A stretch of 64,000 nucleotides of DNA from Enoplosus armatus (taxonomy: Eukaryota; Chordata; Actinopteri; Centrarchiformes; Enoplosidae): NCBI RefSeq assembly GCF_043641665.1, contig NC_092195.1, forward strand, positions 20,060,774-20,124,773, read 5' to 3'. The notes beneath the pieces were generated by a model. The model searched no databases and had not been told where the DNA came from. It saw only the letters and a program-made list of their open reading frames with translations. Of this stretch, positions 45,078 to 56,747 are shown piece after piece. Both the position numbers and the translations under genes were made by a program. How positions within the stretch are numbered: the stretch's first letter is position 1; the number at the start of each line of letters is the position of its first letter.

Positions 45078-48000
45078 TCAGAGCACAGCGTAATTATACC
45101 TCTCTCCATATCCCGCCTCCCTGAGGTATTTCTCGATGTCCAGTGGTTCAGGCACTCTGAGAGCTGTCCTCCCATTGGCTGATTGCTCTCCCGCCTGAAG
45201 TTTTCTAATAAGCTCCGACATTGAGAAACGTTGCTGGGCGCTCCAGTGGCAGCAGGACCTGATGATGGAGTACCTGCGGACCAGAGTGCAACACTGTAAA
45301 CCCCAGCGGATAACATATATATATTATCTTACCTTTTGTAGAAACATAGTTAGTAGGTTATTACAACATTTTACTGATGTGTTATTCTTCATGAGCGGTG
45401 ATGTTTGCCGTTTGAACTAAGTTAGCTTCCAACTGTTAACCGTCACCGTTATCCGCCGTTAGTTTATCTTGCTAAGTAACGCTACAACGTCAACTTTATT
45501 TATTTGACAAATAAGTGCGATTTGGTTGAAAGGGGAGTTATATTTAGAGCATATTATTTGTAATTTGCCTTGGCTAAAGTTCAACGACAACGAAACAAGT
45601 AGCTCAAGCATTATGCTAGGTTACTAGCTAACTAGCTTAGCTAGTTTGCTAGCTAACTAGTCTTCCTAAATGAATTTCACACGTGAGGCATTATCAATGG
45701 TGGGAAATCAAAACTTTCACAGCATGGTGTGAGCCAGTGGTGAGGTTTCATCATCATTTGTGGCTGATAAAGACCCTTACACATTGGAGTATTATAAAAA
45801 CAGTTTTCTGCTGTGTGTCTTACAGTGAGTTGGAGCAGGTGGCTGGCCGTTTGAGATGCTTTCCTCTTTGTAGATACTGCAGAAGTTCAGTCGCCATGAG
45901 CTGAGCAAACGGTGGGTCACCTGTATACACGGGAGTATTATATATTAGATTAGAGTCCAAGCATCCACCACAGCGGCTCTTAGTGTACTGTGTATTATCT
46001 CCCAAAGGGAGTTCATATTTATTCTCTGCTGACAATTATAATCAACATTCTGACATTTTACTCAGATGTAGTCTAATTCTATGATTCATTAAATAAGGAA
46101 CGTCTTTTGGAGATATGTCAGGTATGAATTTCGAAACACCCACCCAATGTGACCATTTCATAGAGCAGGATACCAAAGGACCATCTGTCAAAAAAAGAGT
46201 TGGGGAATGGCAATATGTCAATAAAGGGAATAGGATTTTGGTTTCAGATTAAGTGTATACTGTACTGTACATACTTTACAAAGAAATGCATACTTTATAT
46301 CCCCTGTTAAATGCCAATATTAAGTAGAGACACTGGAAGCAATACTTGCATGCATTTTCAAACACAGAAATTGTTAATTAGTTAAATGTGAAGTGGCTGA
46401 TTAAAACATCAAAGGATTATAATCTTTGTGTTTTTTCTTTTTTATCACATATAAAAGCTGATCTCATGTTGGTGGTGAAATGTACAATTCATTACAAACA
46501 TTAATTCAAATAGATAAGCCATTCAGCATCCTGAGATTAACTGGGATAATAATCAAGCTTTAATAACTGTTTTATATTCAGTCATCTTCTTTGCATTTTT
46601 TAATATTCTCACAGAGTGCTTGGACACTCACACATCACTGCTCTGACTGACGTCTCCTCGACCCAGAACTTCAGGTGCCTGCCACTTCTTCATCTGCATG
46701 TCCTCTACTTCCTCCAGTGAATCGGCCTGTATTCTCCTGCTGTAGGCCGGGCCCAATCCCCACAGCTTCGCTGTCAGATCTCCACCAACCAGAACGCTGC
46801 GAGCTCCCACGTTGCCATGGATGCAGCGCTGACTGTGCAGGTACTCCTTGAATATGTTCAGATAAAGACAGGGTAATAAGAGGGATGCCGGAAATGCAGA
46901 CTTTTAGGACTTAGCTGTGGAGTAGTCGAAAAATTCAGCACTACAAGGATGCTTCAAAAAAAACAATACGAACATCAACCAGACGTTGACATTTATAATG
47001 TTAAAACTCAATTCACACTTCTGCAGAATTCACATTGTATTTTGTTTAACCTGATAGCACAACACCATAAGCATAACCTGATGAGTGAAGGTACTGTTCA
47101 GACTGTTTTTGCTCTATAATTAGGGGAAAACTGAGAGATGGACAGAAATAAAAAAGAGAGACTTTTGCTTGCCACCAAATAAATTAGGATATAGGCAGAC
47201 TGGGAGATAAGCAAGGAGACATAATGAGGTCTCTCTCCCACAAAATTCCCACAAATACAGCATATTGGTCCACAAAGCAGTGAGAAAGACTGGTGGACAG
47301 ATACAAGGACAGACAGACAGCAGTTTAACCAACCAGAGCAGAGGCCACTTGTCCTGCCATGGTGAAGATCCTCTTCTCCGTCATGTCACATGAAGACTCT
47401 GAGTTATTCTTCAGTGAGAGGAGGAGGAGAAGGAAGAGAAGGGAAAACATATTCATATTTTTGTCAGTCTTGTTACGGTTTGATTGTAGCCTTTACCAGA
47501 CCTGTCTTTTCATGTTATGTAATATAACTGTCTGTATTCATAATCAGCTACTACACCGAACCATATGTGTGTCAGGCTCGTAGGCCTGTGTCTGAGAAGT
47601 AGGTGAACATAATGTACCTGCCACTGTCAAGTAACTATGGATACTGGTGTCTTTCTTTCAGCAGTAGGACATATTGCCCCAAAAGGCAAAGAGCTGTCAT
47701 TCGTTTAACCACACTATATTTTAAAAGTCACAATGTTAACAATCATGGTCAGGGTTTAGAGAAAACCAAATAATTGTCCTACTATTTAAACTCTGTCGAA
47801 CAGCATAGAGTCCACCTCTGTGCCATTGATTTTGGAGGATAACAAATTTACTTAACATGTTTCTTTTCCAATTTGAGGGTTTTAAATTGCTTTAGGGCTT
47901 GGTTTTACAGACATTTCAAAGTGTCTTTAAAATGAACACATACCTTTTGGTTTGTAAACCTGTCTCTGAAAGTCAGAATAATCTTTCTTCGTTTCGGTAA

Positions 48001-51000
48001 CTAATAGATTACTGTACCTGTCGACATCTCCACAGGAACCCCAACAGGTCTCTGTGCTGCAGCTCCTCCACAACCATCATTAGGGGCAACTGCACTGAAA
48101 CCACTCCCAGCAAAGCAGGTAGGAAGGGGTGCGGCCCCAGTCCTGACACGAAGGAAGCAAAACCCAAAAAATGCTGCTTCTCTCTGCTGTTTGCTGTTTC
48201 TGGGGAAGAGGTCAGATAAAAGAATAACATTTTTACTTTTATTTAACCAGGGAAGTTCCACTGAGAAGCAGTGTCCTCTTTTTCAAGACACCTCGCTTCA
48301 CATTTACACAGTTACTGTACTGCACGTTTAGCTTTATTTTCATAAGGATTTTATATCAAGTAAATAGTGACAAATAATAAGGCTTCTGTGCCATTAACTG
48401 TTCATAGTATTTGAACGTGGAACATCACTGAAAAGGCCCTCCATTTGAGACTGTTGAAGCTCTGATATGAAGCCAAGCCAAGAAAGCAAAACAAAACATT
48501 TCTCTGCACTTCTTCAGTGGACATGCAATACGCAGTTGGACCTCTGTGTCTTGGCTTTGTACAGCTCACTTTACCTTTCAGCACTCTCAGGGTGACATCC
48601 CTGTTGTCCATGTGGGCTCTGAAGAGTCTGACTGTGTCATCAGGCTTGATGGAGAAGGACAGTGGCAGGGCAGTGACCTGGCTGAAGGCTCCATGATGCC
48701 TGTCTGTGGACATCTGTGGTACTGCAGCCAGAGTTGGCCTGACACTCTGCTGAACTTGTTGAACTGACATTGGCAGCTCTTCATGTTCCAGTGGGTTTAG
48801 CCCTGGGGGTGCTATTGAGAGAGAGAGAGAGAGAGAGATAGAAACAGAGCAGAACAATACATCTGTATGTTTAGTTCTTTGGAAAATTGAGTTACAATGA
48901 AAAACATTACAACTATAAGATGAAAACTAGACACAGAGACTTATACATTCTTGCTCACCATCAATGCCCTGTAGGTGATGTCTGTGGCTGTGCCTTTGTG
49001 AGTGTCTGTGTGATGAGCTGTGGTAGTGTTGAGGGGCTGTGGTCCGTTTCCGCTTCCGTTCAGGACAATAACTCATTAAGCACATCGCCAGTAAGGTGGC
49101 CAGGGTGGCCAGGAGGAGCAGCGTAGGGACGATGATCACCGCCTGCTCGTACTCTGTTATGACTGAGAGTCAGAGAGAAGTTCATGTGTAAATGTCAAGT
49201 CAAGAGGAGGCAATGCGTGTTCAAGACTGCAGAGTATTAGGTCATTTGTGTGCAAAGTGACAAGTTGGTCTGATTAGGAAAACTGCCACACAGCAGGGAA
49301 TGTCCTAACCACCTGTTTCTTCTACTTAAGTTAGGACAGTACAGAGATGCTCCTCCAGTCTTCAACCCTCTTGTGAATTGTGTTCATGTATTTGTGTCTC
49401 AGAGGGATGTTCAAATATAGAAATTTCTAAAAACACGTGAGCATGAGGTTGTGCAGGTTTGGTTTCAGTGTTCTGGTTAGACAGGATAAATACATTAACT
49501 GTTAGAAAGGTTGCATCTCTCAAGTGTTGACAGCATGTTCTGTTGTAACATTACATCATCCTCCATTTACAACAGTGTTGATATGTTGATATATAGCTGT
49601 AAATGACACTGTTATTTAGCAAAGCATGTTACTACATGTCAGCAACTATCAATACCTTCACTCTGTATTTTTAAAGGTCTGTTTATTGCAAAGCTAGACA
49701 AAGAAAATAATTTTAACTTTTAAGTCAGATTCATTTCATTATCATCCAGATATGTCAGCACTTAAATGAGCAGGTTCCAGTCAAAAACTGGAGAACTGCA
49801 GGAATTCACACTGTCTATCTAGTTATAGCCTCGTCATATATTTGGACTCACAGCTACCTCTTGAATCATGTTATTTTATTTCATGTGGACATCATGCTGG
49901 TGCTTGTCATTTTCATAGTTCATAGCATTGCTTACTACCTCTGCCTTACTTGGCTGATATTGAAACAACTTTTGTCCTGCTGCATTGTCGACATAACGCA
50001 ATTAGGCTGTAATTGGACAGTAAGACCTGCCCGGATGTGCTAGGATGACTCATGCATTGACATTCAGAGAATAAAGATTCAGACAGTGCTGATTGACTAC
50101 ATTCATTTCCCTGTTGAGCCACTGAACCACTTTTTTGATAGCAGTGCTGGAGAGTTTCCACACAACTGAAACTGGTTTATTGGCACATTATTAAGCAGGA
50201 AATAATATAAATAAGATAATTTATATATTAATATAATAATATAAAATATTTTCCTGATAACACAAGGTTTTGCCCATTATTAAATTACATTCATTTTAAC
50301 TCCTTCACTTCACAGTATTTATTTTATTATTTTTATTGCTTTCATTTATATCTTTCATTGTATCATTTATAATTGTGTCTATCCTCCATTGACCCTTCAC
50401 TGACAACCCTTTTACTACCATGCTCTGCGTCGACCAACAGACCCTTATATAACATTACTAACTAACAATGCATATTAGCTGTTGCAGTAGCTGTCAAATC
50501 CATCATCTTACACACCTCCTGTTGTTAAAATCCTGATGTGAATCCAGTGTTGTTAGAAAGAAGAAACTGGAATGTAAAGCCACTGGTTTGAGTAAACATG
50601 TTCTGGTTGTGGTACATTCTTAGGTGTGGTGGGGATTTTGCAGAATATCATAAATCATTTCATGTCATTCTCATTAAGGACTTGAACACACCTCTCCTCC
50701 AAAACGACTAATGTCCAACATTGTAGTCATGTTTGTTGACCTAACACCTCGTTTTATTTCTTACATTTTTCTGCTATGTGTGTGTACAAACACACAGAAC
50801 TGAACTGTTCTATAACAATATTGTGAGTGATTATGACTAAAGATTTGACATTTTTGTAGGCGCATGACCTCAGCAAAAGCATTCACTGTTTATAAACTAG
50901 GTTTGTAGCCAAAATTAGGTAGCTGCTGGTATTTACTTCAGGGAACTGAAAAATTATGATAGATAGAAAACCTTTCAAAAAAATTGAAATGGAAAACTCT

Positions 51001-51442
51001 GGCAGCTGGCTGATGTGAGGCTGGCAATAATAGAGGAAGCAAAATATAACAGATAAAGGAAGGAATCTGTTATAGTGAAAGAGTAAAAGGCCAAAAGGAT
51101 AAAGTAGAAGGAAAAGTGGAGGATAGAGATGGTAGAGGAAGCAACAGAGACTGTGAAAAGAGAGACAGAAGTGGCAAAATATATAGTATAGACTGTCCAT
51201 GTGAAGTATTAGGCTGAGCCTGTATTTTCCCATTAATTTCCCCAGAGCTGTTGTAAAGGTAGATCTAACATGAGCTGCCAAATACTGAAATATAACATGA
51301 GAGGAGACGAGTTGAGGAGGAAGGATAGGAAGGGAGATGATGATGATGAGAAAGAGACGGATGAAGAGTGGCAGTTGAGTTCCTTACTGCAGAGGTTGTC
51401 GTCGGGTGCACACAGATTATCGGCCGTGGAGTTGGATGACAT
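45078..51442 (-). CDS. styk1: STYK1, single-pass receptor-like pseudokinase
   Basis: Nine coding exons on the minus strand: 51442-51388, 49162-48959, 48811-48575, 48199-48018, 47408-47334, 46846-46632, 46184-46144, 45920-45824, 45273-45078. Every junction agrees in phase; the product is 433 aa (human STYK1 has 422). Human STYK1/NOK is a membrane protein with a divergent kinase domain that promotes growth signalling and autophagy. Residues 1-25 are outside, with an NST glycosylation site at 4; the YEQAVIIVPTLLL match fixes the membrane span at about 27-51. A His-rich juxtamembrane stretch follows. The kinase-like domain has the VAIK-type Lys at 165 (TLRVLK), hinge MVVEELQHRDLLGFL, catalytic-loop equivalent HGNVGARS at 261-268, GLG at 281-283 in place of DFG, WQAPEVL, VWSFGILLYEMVTLG, and the STYK1-type C-terminus ending YNYAVL. 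Asn263 stands where human has Asp. Confidence 0.93.
45590..45662. repeat. AGCTA-rich palindromic patch
   Basis: TAGCTAACTAG occurs twice within about 25 bases, with CTAGC/GCTAG words between, in the last styk1 intron. It can fold on itself. Confidence 0.6.
46144..46184 (-). CDS. styk1: styk1 41-bp exon (VWSFGILLYEMVTLG)
   Basis: The acceptor is tttttgacag and the donor TTGG|gtgggt on the minus strand. It restores the conserved kinase subdomain IX (WSFGILLYEM) and phases 2 and 1 at its ends, which exactly links exons 46846-46632 and 45920-45824. Confidence 0.9.
46632..46846 (-). CDS. styk1: styk1 exon with degenerate catalytic and activation loops
   Basis: Encodes EYLHSQRCIHGNVGARSVLV, then DLTAKLWGLG and the WQAPEVL segment. 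Compared with active kinases the HRD Asp is Asn, the loop Asn is Ser, and DFG is GLG. Confidence 0.92.
48233..48310 (+). repeat. Dispersed fish repeat fragment ('ATTTAACCAGG' family)
   Basis: CTTTTATTTAACCAGGGAAG, then ACTGAGAAGCAGTGTCCTCT and TTTTCAAGACACCT, resembles a common teleost repeat. A second copy lies at 58325-58445. It sits 35 bases upstream of styk1 exon 4, in the intron. Confidence 0.55.
48818..48839 (+). repeat. (GA)n microsatellite next to a styk1 acceptor
   Basis: On the minus strand it is (CT)n and provides the polypyrimidine tract of the acceptor tcaatag before styk1 exon 3. Confidence 0.9.
48959..49162 (-). CDS. styk1: styk1 exon 2: membrane span and His-rich juxtamembrane
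   Basis: Encodes IITEYEQAVIIVPTLLL, a hydrophobic span to about residue 51, the basic stop-transfer PERKRKR, and a stretch with nine histidines between residues 64 and 81. The YE-VIIVPTLL word aligns directly with human STYK1. Confidence 0.93.
49163..51387 (-). other. styk1 intron 1: nothing recognised
   Basis: AT-rich intron with no exon-like ORF on either strand. Confidence 0.5.
51388..51442 (-). CDS. styk1: styk1 first coding exon (18 residues)
   Basis: Reads MSSNSTADNLCAPDDNLC and one base, with the donor CTGCA|gtaagg. Joined to exon 2 it gives DDNLC-IITEYEQ, matching the human pattern SDKLC-VIQEKQYE. The Met is preceded by possible acceptors (cttctccag, cttcctccag), so an upstream untranslated exon is likely. 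Confidence 0.85.
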
Positions 51443-54001
51443 GCTGGAGAAGATAGATCGACATTACTATCAGCTGGAGGAAGAGATCAACATTACCTCT
51501 GCTCAGCAGCCAGCCTAAATCCCCTAAGCTGATATGCCTCTCTCATAACTCTGTATGCAGTAGTAGCTGGTTCAGAGTTTGTGCTTTAAGAGCCACCAGT
51601 GAAGTTCCAGTAAACAGCAGAGCACACACCCAGAAGGATGTCGATTAGTGGTCAACTTTTAGAAAATACTGTAAATATTTACTGTGGTCTTTTTTTTATC
51701 TATACTTGCATAGCAAATATAAAATGACCTTTTTTATCTTGACTCGCACGGCAAATATAAAAAGGAGTGCTCTGTGAGTTGTTTTCTATGTGTGTAGTTA
51801 ACCAGCTATCACTTACATACTGTAGATAACAGAGGAGCAGAGATCAGCATTACCATCGCTCAGCTGGGATCCAAAATCCATAAAAACCTTGAAAGGATAA
51901 CCTGGCATTCAGCAGCCCATTAAACTTCTCAAATCACACAGATGATATACCCAACAGAGTGTATCTTAACATTTCCTTAGAACTGTTATTTCAAATCCTC
52001 ACATCAGTAGTTTTCTTTTCACCATGCAGTATAAATGACCCCCTTAATATAACGAGTAGCTGATCAGTTTGTTTGTCAGTAAAATGTTCTAGTTGTGAGC
52101 TTCAGAGAGTCTGGGATCCTCTCTTCATTATTTGTCCTAATTCAAAAAAGGTATTTTTAAAATATGAATGATCAGCGTGAGCCTATCATCCTGCTAAATT
52201 GTCTTTTCAACTAGTGTCACCATGTAATTCTTCTATTGCATGTACAATTGGTAGTGATGTGTGTAACAAAAAGGAAATACTTTTTTCTTTTGTTGACATG
52301 GTCACATTTTAGAAACTTCTCTACGAAGGAAAACCCTGTGAAACTCATGTTGTCTATATTTTAACCTCACTAATCCTTATATAAGCAGTTTTCGCTAACT
52401 TGACCAACAAATGACAATATTAAAGACAGACAGTAACTGTGAAGCAAACTCAGTGGCAGAACACAATAATACCAAGGGAAGTGAAATACATAAAAACATA
52501 AATTGGAAGTTACAGGGGAAGTGAGTGTGTGTACTGAATGAGAGGGTTTCTGTTTGTCTGCTTGTATGCAAATTTCCCCTGAACACATTTGATCCTGTAT
52601 ATTTGATCTTGTTCCCCAGGACTTTTCAAATAACCATATTTTACACCTTTAATGAATCACATATTCAAAAAATTAAGGACACCCATTTAGGTTTGAGGGT
52701 TACACTACTTCCTGTCCATCTAATTTCTTTAACAAATGTACCCCAGAGGGAGGTTTCTCTGTCGCCACGGCAGAATCAAAACATGGCTTGTCAGAGATTC
52801 AGGTGTTCACATCAGTATTTGTTCTTTACAGGTAGCCTCCCCCCTAACCTTTGGTAGTCCTAATACACAGTTGATGAAGAAATAGAAATGAGGTCAAGCT
52901 AACAGATAATCAACCAGTGTTAGAAATTAATAAATGTTATCAACCTGGGCAAATATCAAAGTGCTCTGTGACATTAAGAAAGAAAACACAGAGACAGACA
53001 TACTAAAACCTGTTTGCTCTCTTGTAAAATCTATTTATAAATTTATAATCCAATTGTGTTGTGGTGATGTACTGGTATTATTAGCATCAGAGTGAAGATG
53101 TACATTACAGCACAGGTACCAAGTGTGTTAATAATGCAGCGTCATCCTCACCTGACAGAGCATGGCAACTCATACATACGCACACCCTTACAAAGTCACA
53201 CGGGTACGTAATAAGCATTTTTGAAGACAAAACACTGAGACTGTCCTCTACCCTTTAGAAAGGCTGGATGTCACTGAACCAGTTTGTCTGCATTGTTGTC
53301 TCCCATTCACATTCACAATAACTCCTGCATCAACACATACCTGTATGCTCAACAAAAGACTAACACACACACACACACCACGAGAACAGACACTGAAATA
53401 TGCTGTTAAAGACACACAGACATATGTGTTTAAATGCACACACAAACAAAAAGGTGTCAGAACACAGTTTCATTAAATGTGTCACATAAGATCATACCAG
53501 AAATGTGAAAGTTATATAGTGATATCATCTACTCACACATACAAAATGTGTATTTCTTTCACACAAAATAATGCACACATACAGCACTTGTGGACACAAG
53601 AGAGAGTATATTACAGTACACAGACTACTGTATGTGTGAATAGGAGACCCACGTTTGAATGAACACATGTTGTGATGTAACATTTCAGTAGAAATGTGGA
53701 GTTTCAATCACACAGTTTTTAATTTCAGTTTTTTTTCCATCTTACCTGGCCAGGTCTGTGGGACTGTTCAGGTGTCAAACTGCTCCTCGTGTTCAAAACA
53801 TGTAGTTTGCTGTCCCTCCAAGCCACATAAGTGTCAAGTTATGAGACAAATTCAAGTCCACCTTCTCAGTTTGCATGTTTTTGTAGTCGGTCGGCAGTAT
53901 ATAGTGATATCCACAGGCAGACACATTCCCATTGAAGATATCGGTGATGTTTCTATTTTGCTGTCACCAGCACGGTGTGTTCTCACTTGTCTTTCCTCAC
54001 G

Positions 54002-54004
<3 letters not shown>

Positions 54005-54044
<40 letters not shown>
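54005..54044 (+). repeat. (CT)n microsatellite
   Basis: About 19 CT units followed by CAGG; no exon follows. Confidence 0.97.
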
Positions 54045-54045
<1 letters not shown>

Positions 54046-54810
54046 GTCGGCCACACCCACCACACCAACACTTTTTCCTTGTCACCTTATCACCTGCACA
54101 CACCTTGCAGTCAATATTCTATTATCTGTGTGCATGTATTTGTGTGTCACTGTTAGTGTGTGTTTGTGTGTGTCGAGTTTCCAGACAGCTGGCTGTATTT
54201 GTCAACTTGACAAACTTAGGGTCACGAGGTGGGGGACATGATGTCACCCATGATGCGTTTAATGTTGTATCTTGTAATGGCTGAAGAACCTCGATCCAAA
54301 CAAAGGAATGCACTGTAATGTAGCGTATAGAATTGGCTGAAACAGCTCAGGAATGGAAACAGCTGTGTTCTCGTGTTTGCTTTGCCCCTGGAAACTTAGA
54401 AAGAAGAATCCCCTGGGGTAACAAAGGGGAAAATGTTAAGGAAATTGTCTTGATATTATTAGACTTGTCTGCTTACTCTTATTCTGTATTCTCAGTGTTA
54501 ACAAATTTTCACACATTGTCCTAAATGTGTGGCCTAGAGTTTGAAGTTTACGTGCGTCTGCTTTAATCAAACGATTAAAATAATGACCTCTGTGATCACA
54601 GACTTGGCCTCATCTCTGTCCCTCAGACACACTGTAATTCACTAAAGACTAAAAGAGAGTTTTTTAAACGTTATTAGGAAGTGGTTAAGGAAGCTGCTAT
54701 TTTATTGAAACAGTAGCAACAGTTTTCAGTGGTTTATTTACCCTGTTCATGCTGGCAAGATGTTAAAAAAACCCGACTCCAATGCACTTATCACTTTTAT
54801 TTGAGCTGAA

Positions 54811-54811
<1 letters not shown>

Positions 54812-54876
<65 letters not shown>

Positions 54877-54889
54877 GTGTGTGTGTTTC
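54812..54889 (+). repeat. (TG)n microsatellite
   Basis: About 37 TG units with one GC interruption near 54871. Confidence 0.97.
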
Positions 54890-56261
54890 TGGTCAGTACT
54901 GATGGTAAATAATCATGACTTTTCACCTGCTGGGTCACCTCCACCTTCTTCCCTTAAGTCAAGCTGCTGTGCTGACACACCCACAGACACTGAAAGCACT
55001 TTGGTCAGGTTTCAACATAGCCACCATATTGATCCTCGTCCAGCTAGAACTAAATGTTTTCACTAGATTAATGGAGCTTTTGTGTGAAACGTCACTGAAG
55101 TGACCTTGAGGTTACCTGTATAATCATCCTACAAAGACCACAGATTTCAATGTCACAGCAGCCAGTTCTGGTTTGTTGCCATTTGTAATATTAAATGTTC
55201 CTTTAGGAAGCCACTGCAACTACAGTGGTTGCTCTGGTTCGAAACATTCTTGATCCTCTCACTGTATTGTTGTGTGAACTCCTTCTCTTCCAGGAGATTC
55301 AGGCTCTCCCCTTCTCTCCCTAGTTTGCATGTTATCATGGCTCTCTCTCCCTCTCTGTGTGAATGTCCCACATACACCCATGAGTCAGTGACAGTTAAAA
55401 TAATTAGCATAAACGTTAACCATTTGCATGAGCAGTCAATACTGACTAGAGAGCGGGGCAAGGAGTGGCCGAGCAAATCAATGCGCTGCATGCAACTCTA
55501 ATGTGAAATAAAATTTTACCCTTTTTAAATATTTAAAAAAAGAAAATCAACATGTGGTAGTCAGTATTTATATTGTGGCTGGCCGACACAAATATATCAA
55601 TGTATGGGAAACACTGATGGCGCTGGGTCGCCTGTATGAAAACTAGGAATTCTTTTAGTAGAAATGGTATTTTCTGACAGGGACACTGTGTTAACTGTAC
55701 ACTGCCATGTGTTTCCTCTGATAAGCTCAAAGTCACCAGTGTTTTCACCTGCTAGCAGGAGCTTCTCTGAAAGGGAATAAAACACACAGAGGTTTACGCT
55801 GCTCCTCAAATCCCACCCCTTTCCACACAGGTGCTCTGACCAGCCAGTAGGAGTTGCTAGTGCAACAACAAAGAAATTATACCTTAGTGGCTTCCCATAA
55901 GCAAACAGTGTAGTTGTGTTTGTTGCAGGTCCTGGACAAGCCAGAAGCTGTGCTGCCGTGGATTGATCCAGGTCTTTACAGCAGTGACCACCCGGCCGCC
56001 CCATGTCTCTAAATGTTGAACAATAAGTGTTTGGTAGAGTATTTTGAGTCACTTTGAACTTTCTGGCATTTAGTCTTTCTTGTTGACTGCTGACTTAACT
56101 TCATAGGGGTGGGCAGTTAGCTTGGAGCCATGGGGGGGGGGGGGTAACCCCAGCTGGATCTAGTTTACACCATGTCAGTATATGTGTGAGAGTGTGTGTG
56201 TGTGTTTGTGTGGGTATCCATGCATGTGTATGTCTATCCCTGTGTGCCAATGTAGCATTTG

Positions 56262-56298
56262 TGTGTGTGTGTGTGTGTGTGTGCGTGTGTGTGTGTGC
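56262..56298 (+). repeat. (TG)n microsatellite
   Basis: Interrupted TG run just upstream of a candidate exon at 56392; another run is at 56701-56738. Confidence 0.95.
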
Positions 56299-56391
56299 GA
56301 GCGTTCTGGCTGGGCGTCCAGCGCAGTCCTGGTAATGCTGAGGCAGACGGTGAGCGGGTGGGTTTATTTTTGGGTCAGTGACAGTGTGTCA

Positions 56392-56442
56392 ATGGCCGCA
56401 GATGCGTCGGAAAGGAAGGCTCTGAGATACAAGCAAACCCTG
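56392..56442 (+). CDS. Candidate first coding exon of the right-end gene
   Basis: The ATG opens MAADASERKALRYKQTL and stops at the donor CTG|gtcagt, phase 0, which is the phase of the exon at 63585. Composition is coding-like in a TG-rich surround. No family match was recognised, and the link across 7 kb is inferred from phase alone. Confidence 0.35.
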
Positions 56443-56697
56443 GTCAGTGTCTCTCTCGTTCCTCTTATTCTTTCTCTATCTGTTGTGCCTTCTGTCTTTC
56501 TGTGTCCATCTGTCCCTCTCTCTCTACGTCAGCCGGTCTCTGTCACGGTTATTTCTCTTTGTTGTGTTTCTGCAGTTTCTTTCCCTCAATCACTCATGTC
56601 ATTCTTGCATGACGCACCTGTATTGGCAGTGCAAACTACATGTGCATGGATGGAGCCTGTTTATCTTATTGTGTGTGTGTGCCTGTGAATGAGCCAC

Positions 56698-56700
<3 letters not shown>

Positions 56701-56738
<38 letters not shown>
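56701..56738 (+). repeat. (TG)n microsatellite
   Basis: About 18 TG units followed by (GA)n. Confidence 0.95.

Positions 56739-56747
<9 letters not shown>

Larger units (their letters stand above)
51500..56380. other. Gene-poor spacer upstream of styk1
   Basis: Nearly 5 kb without a supportable exon. It holds a (CT)n run at 54005-54044, a (TG)n run at 54812-54889, and TG-rich patches. The styk1 promoter should be in its left part but no clear CpG island is seen. Confidence 0.5.

Noticed and set aside
53694..54284. 196-codon plus ORF
   Set aside because: Spans the (CT)n microsatellite; Ser/Leu run from the repeat and no exon borders.
56182..56688. 168-codon plus ORF
   Set aside because: Starts in TG repeats and reads Val/Cys runs; the real candidate exon at 56392 uses another frame.
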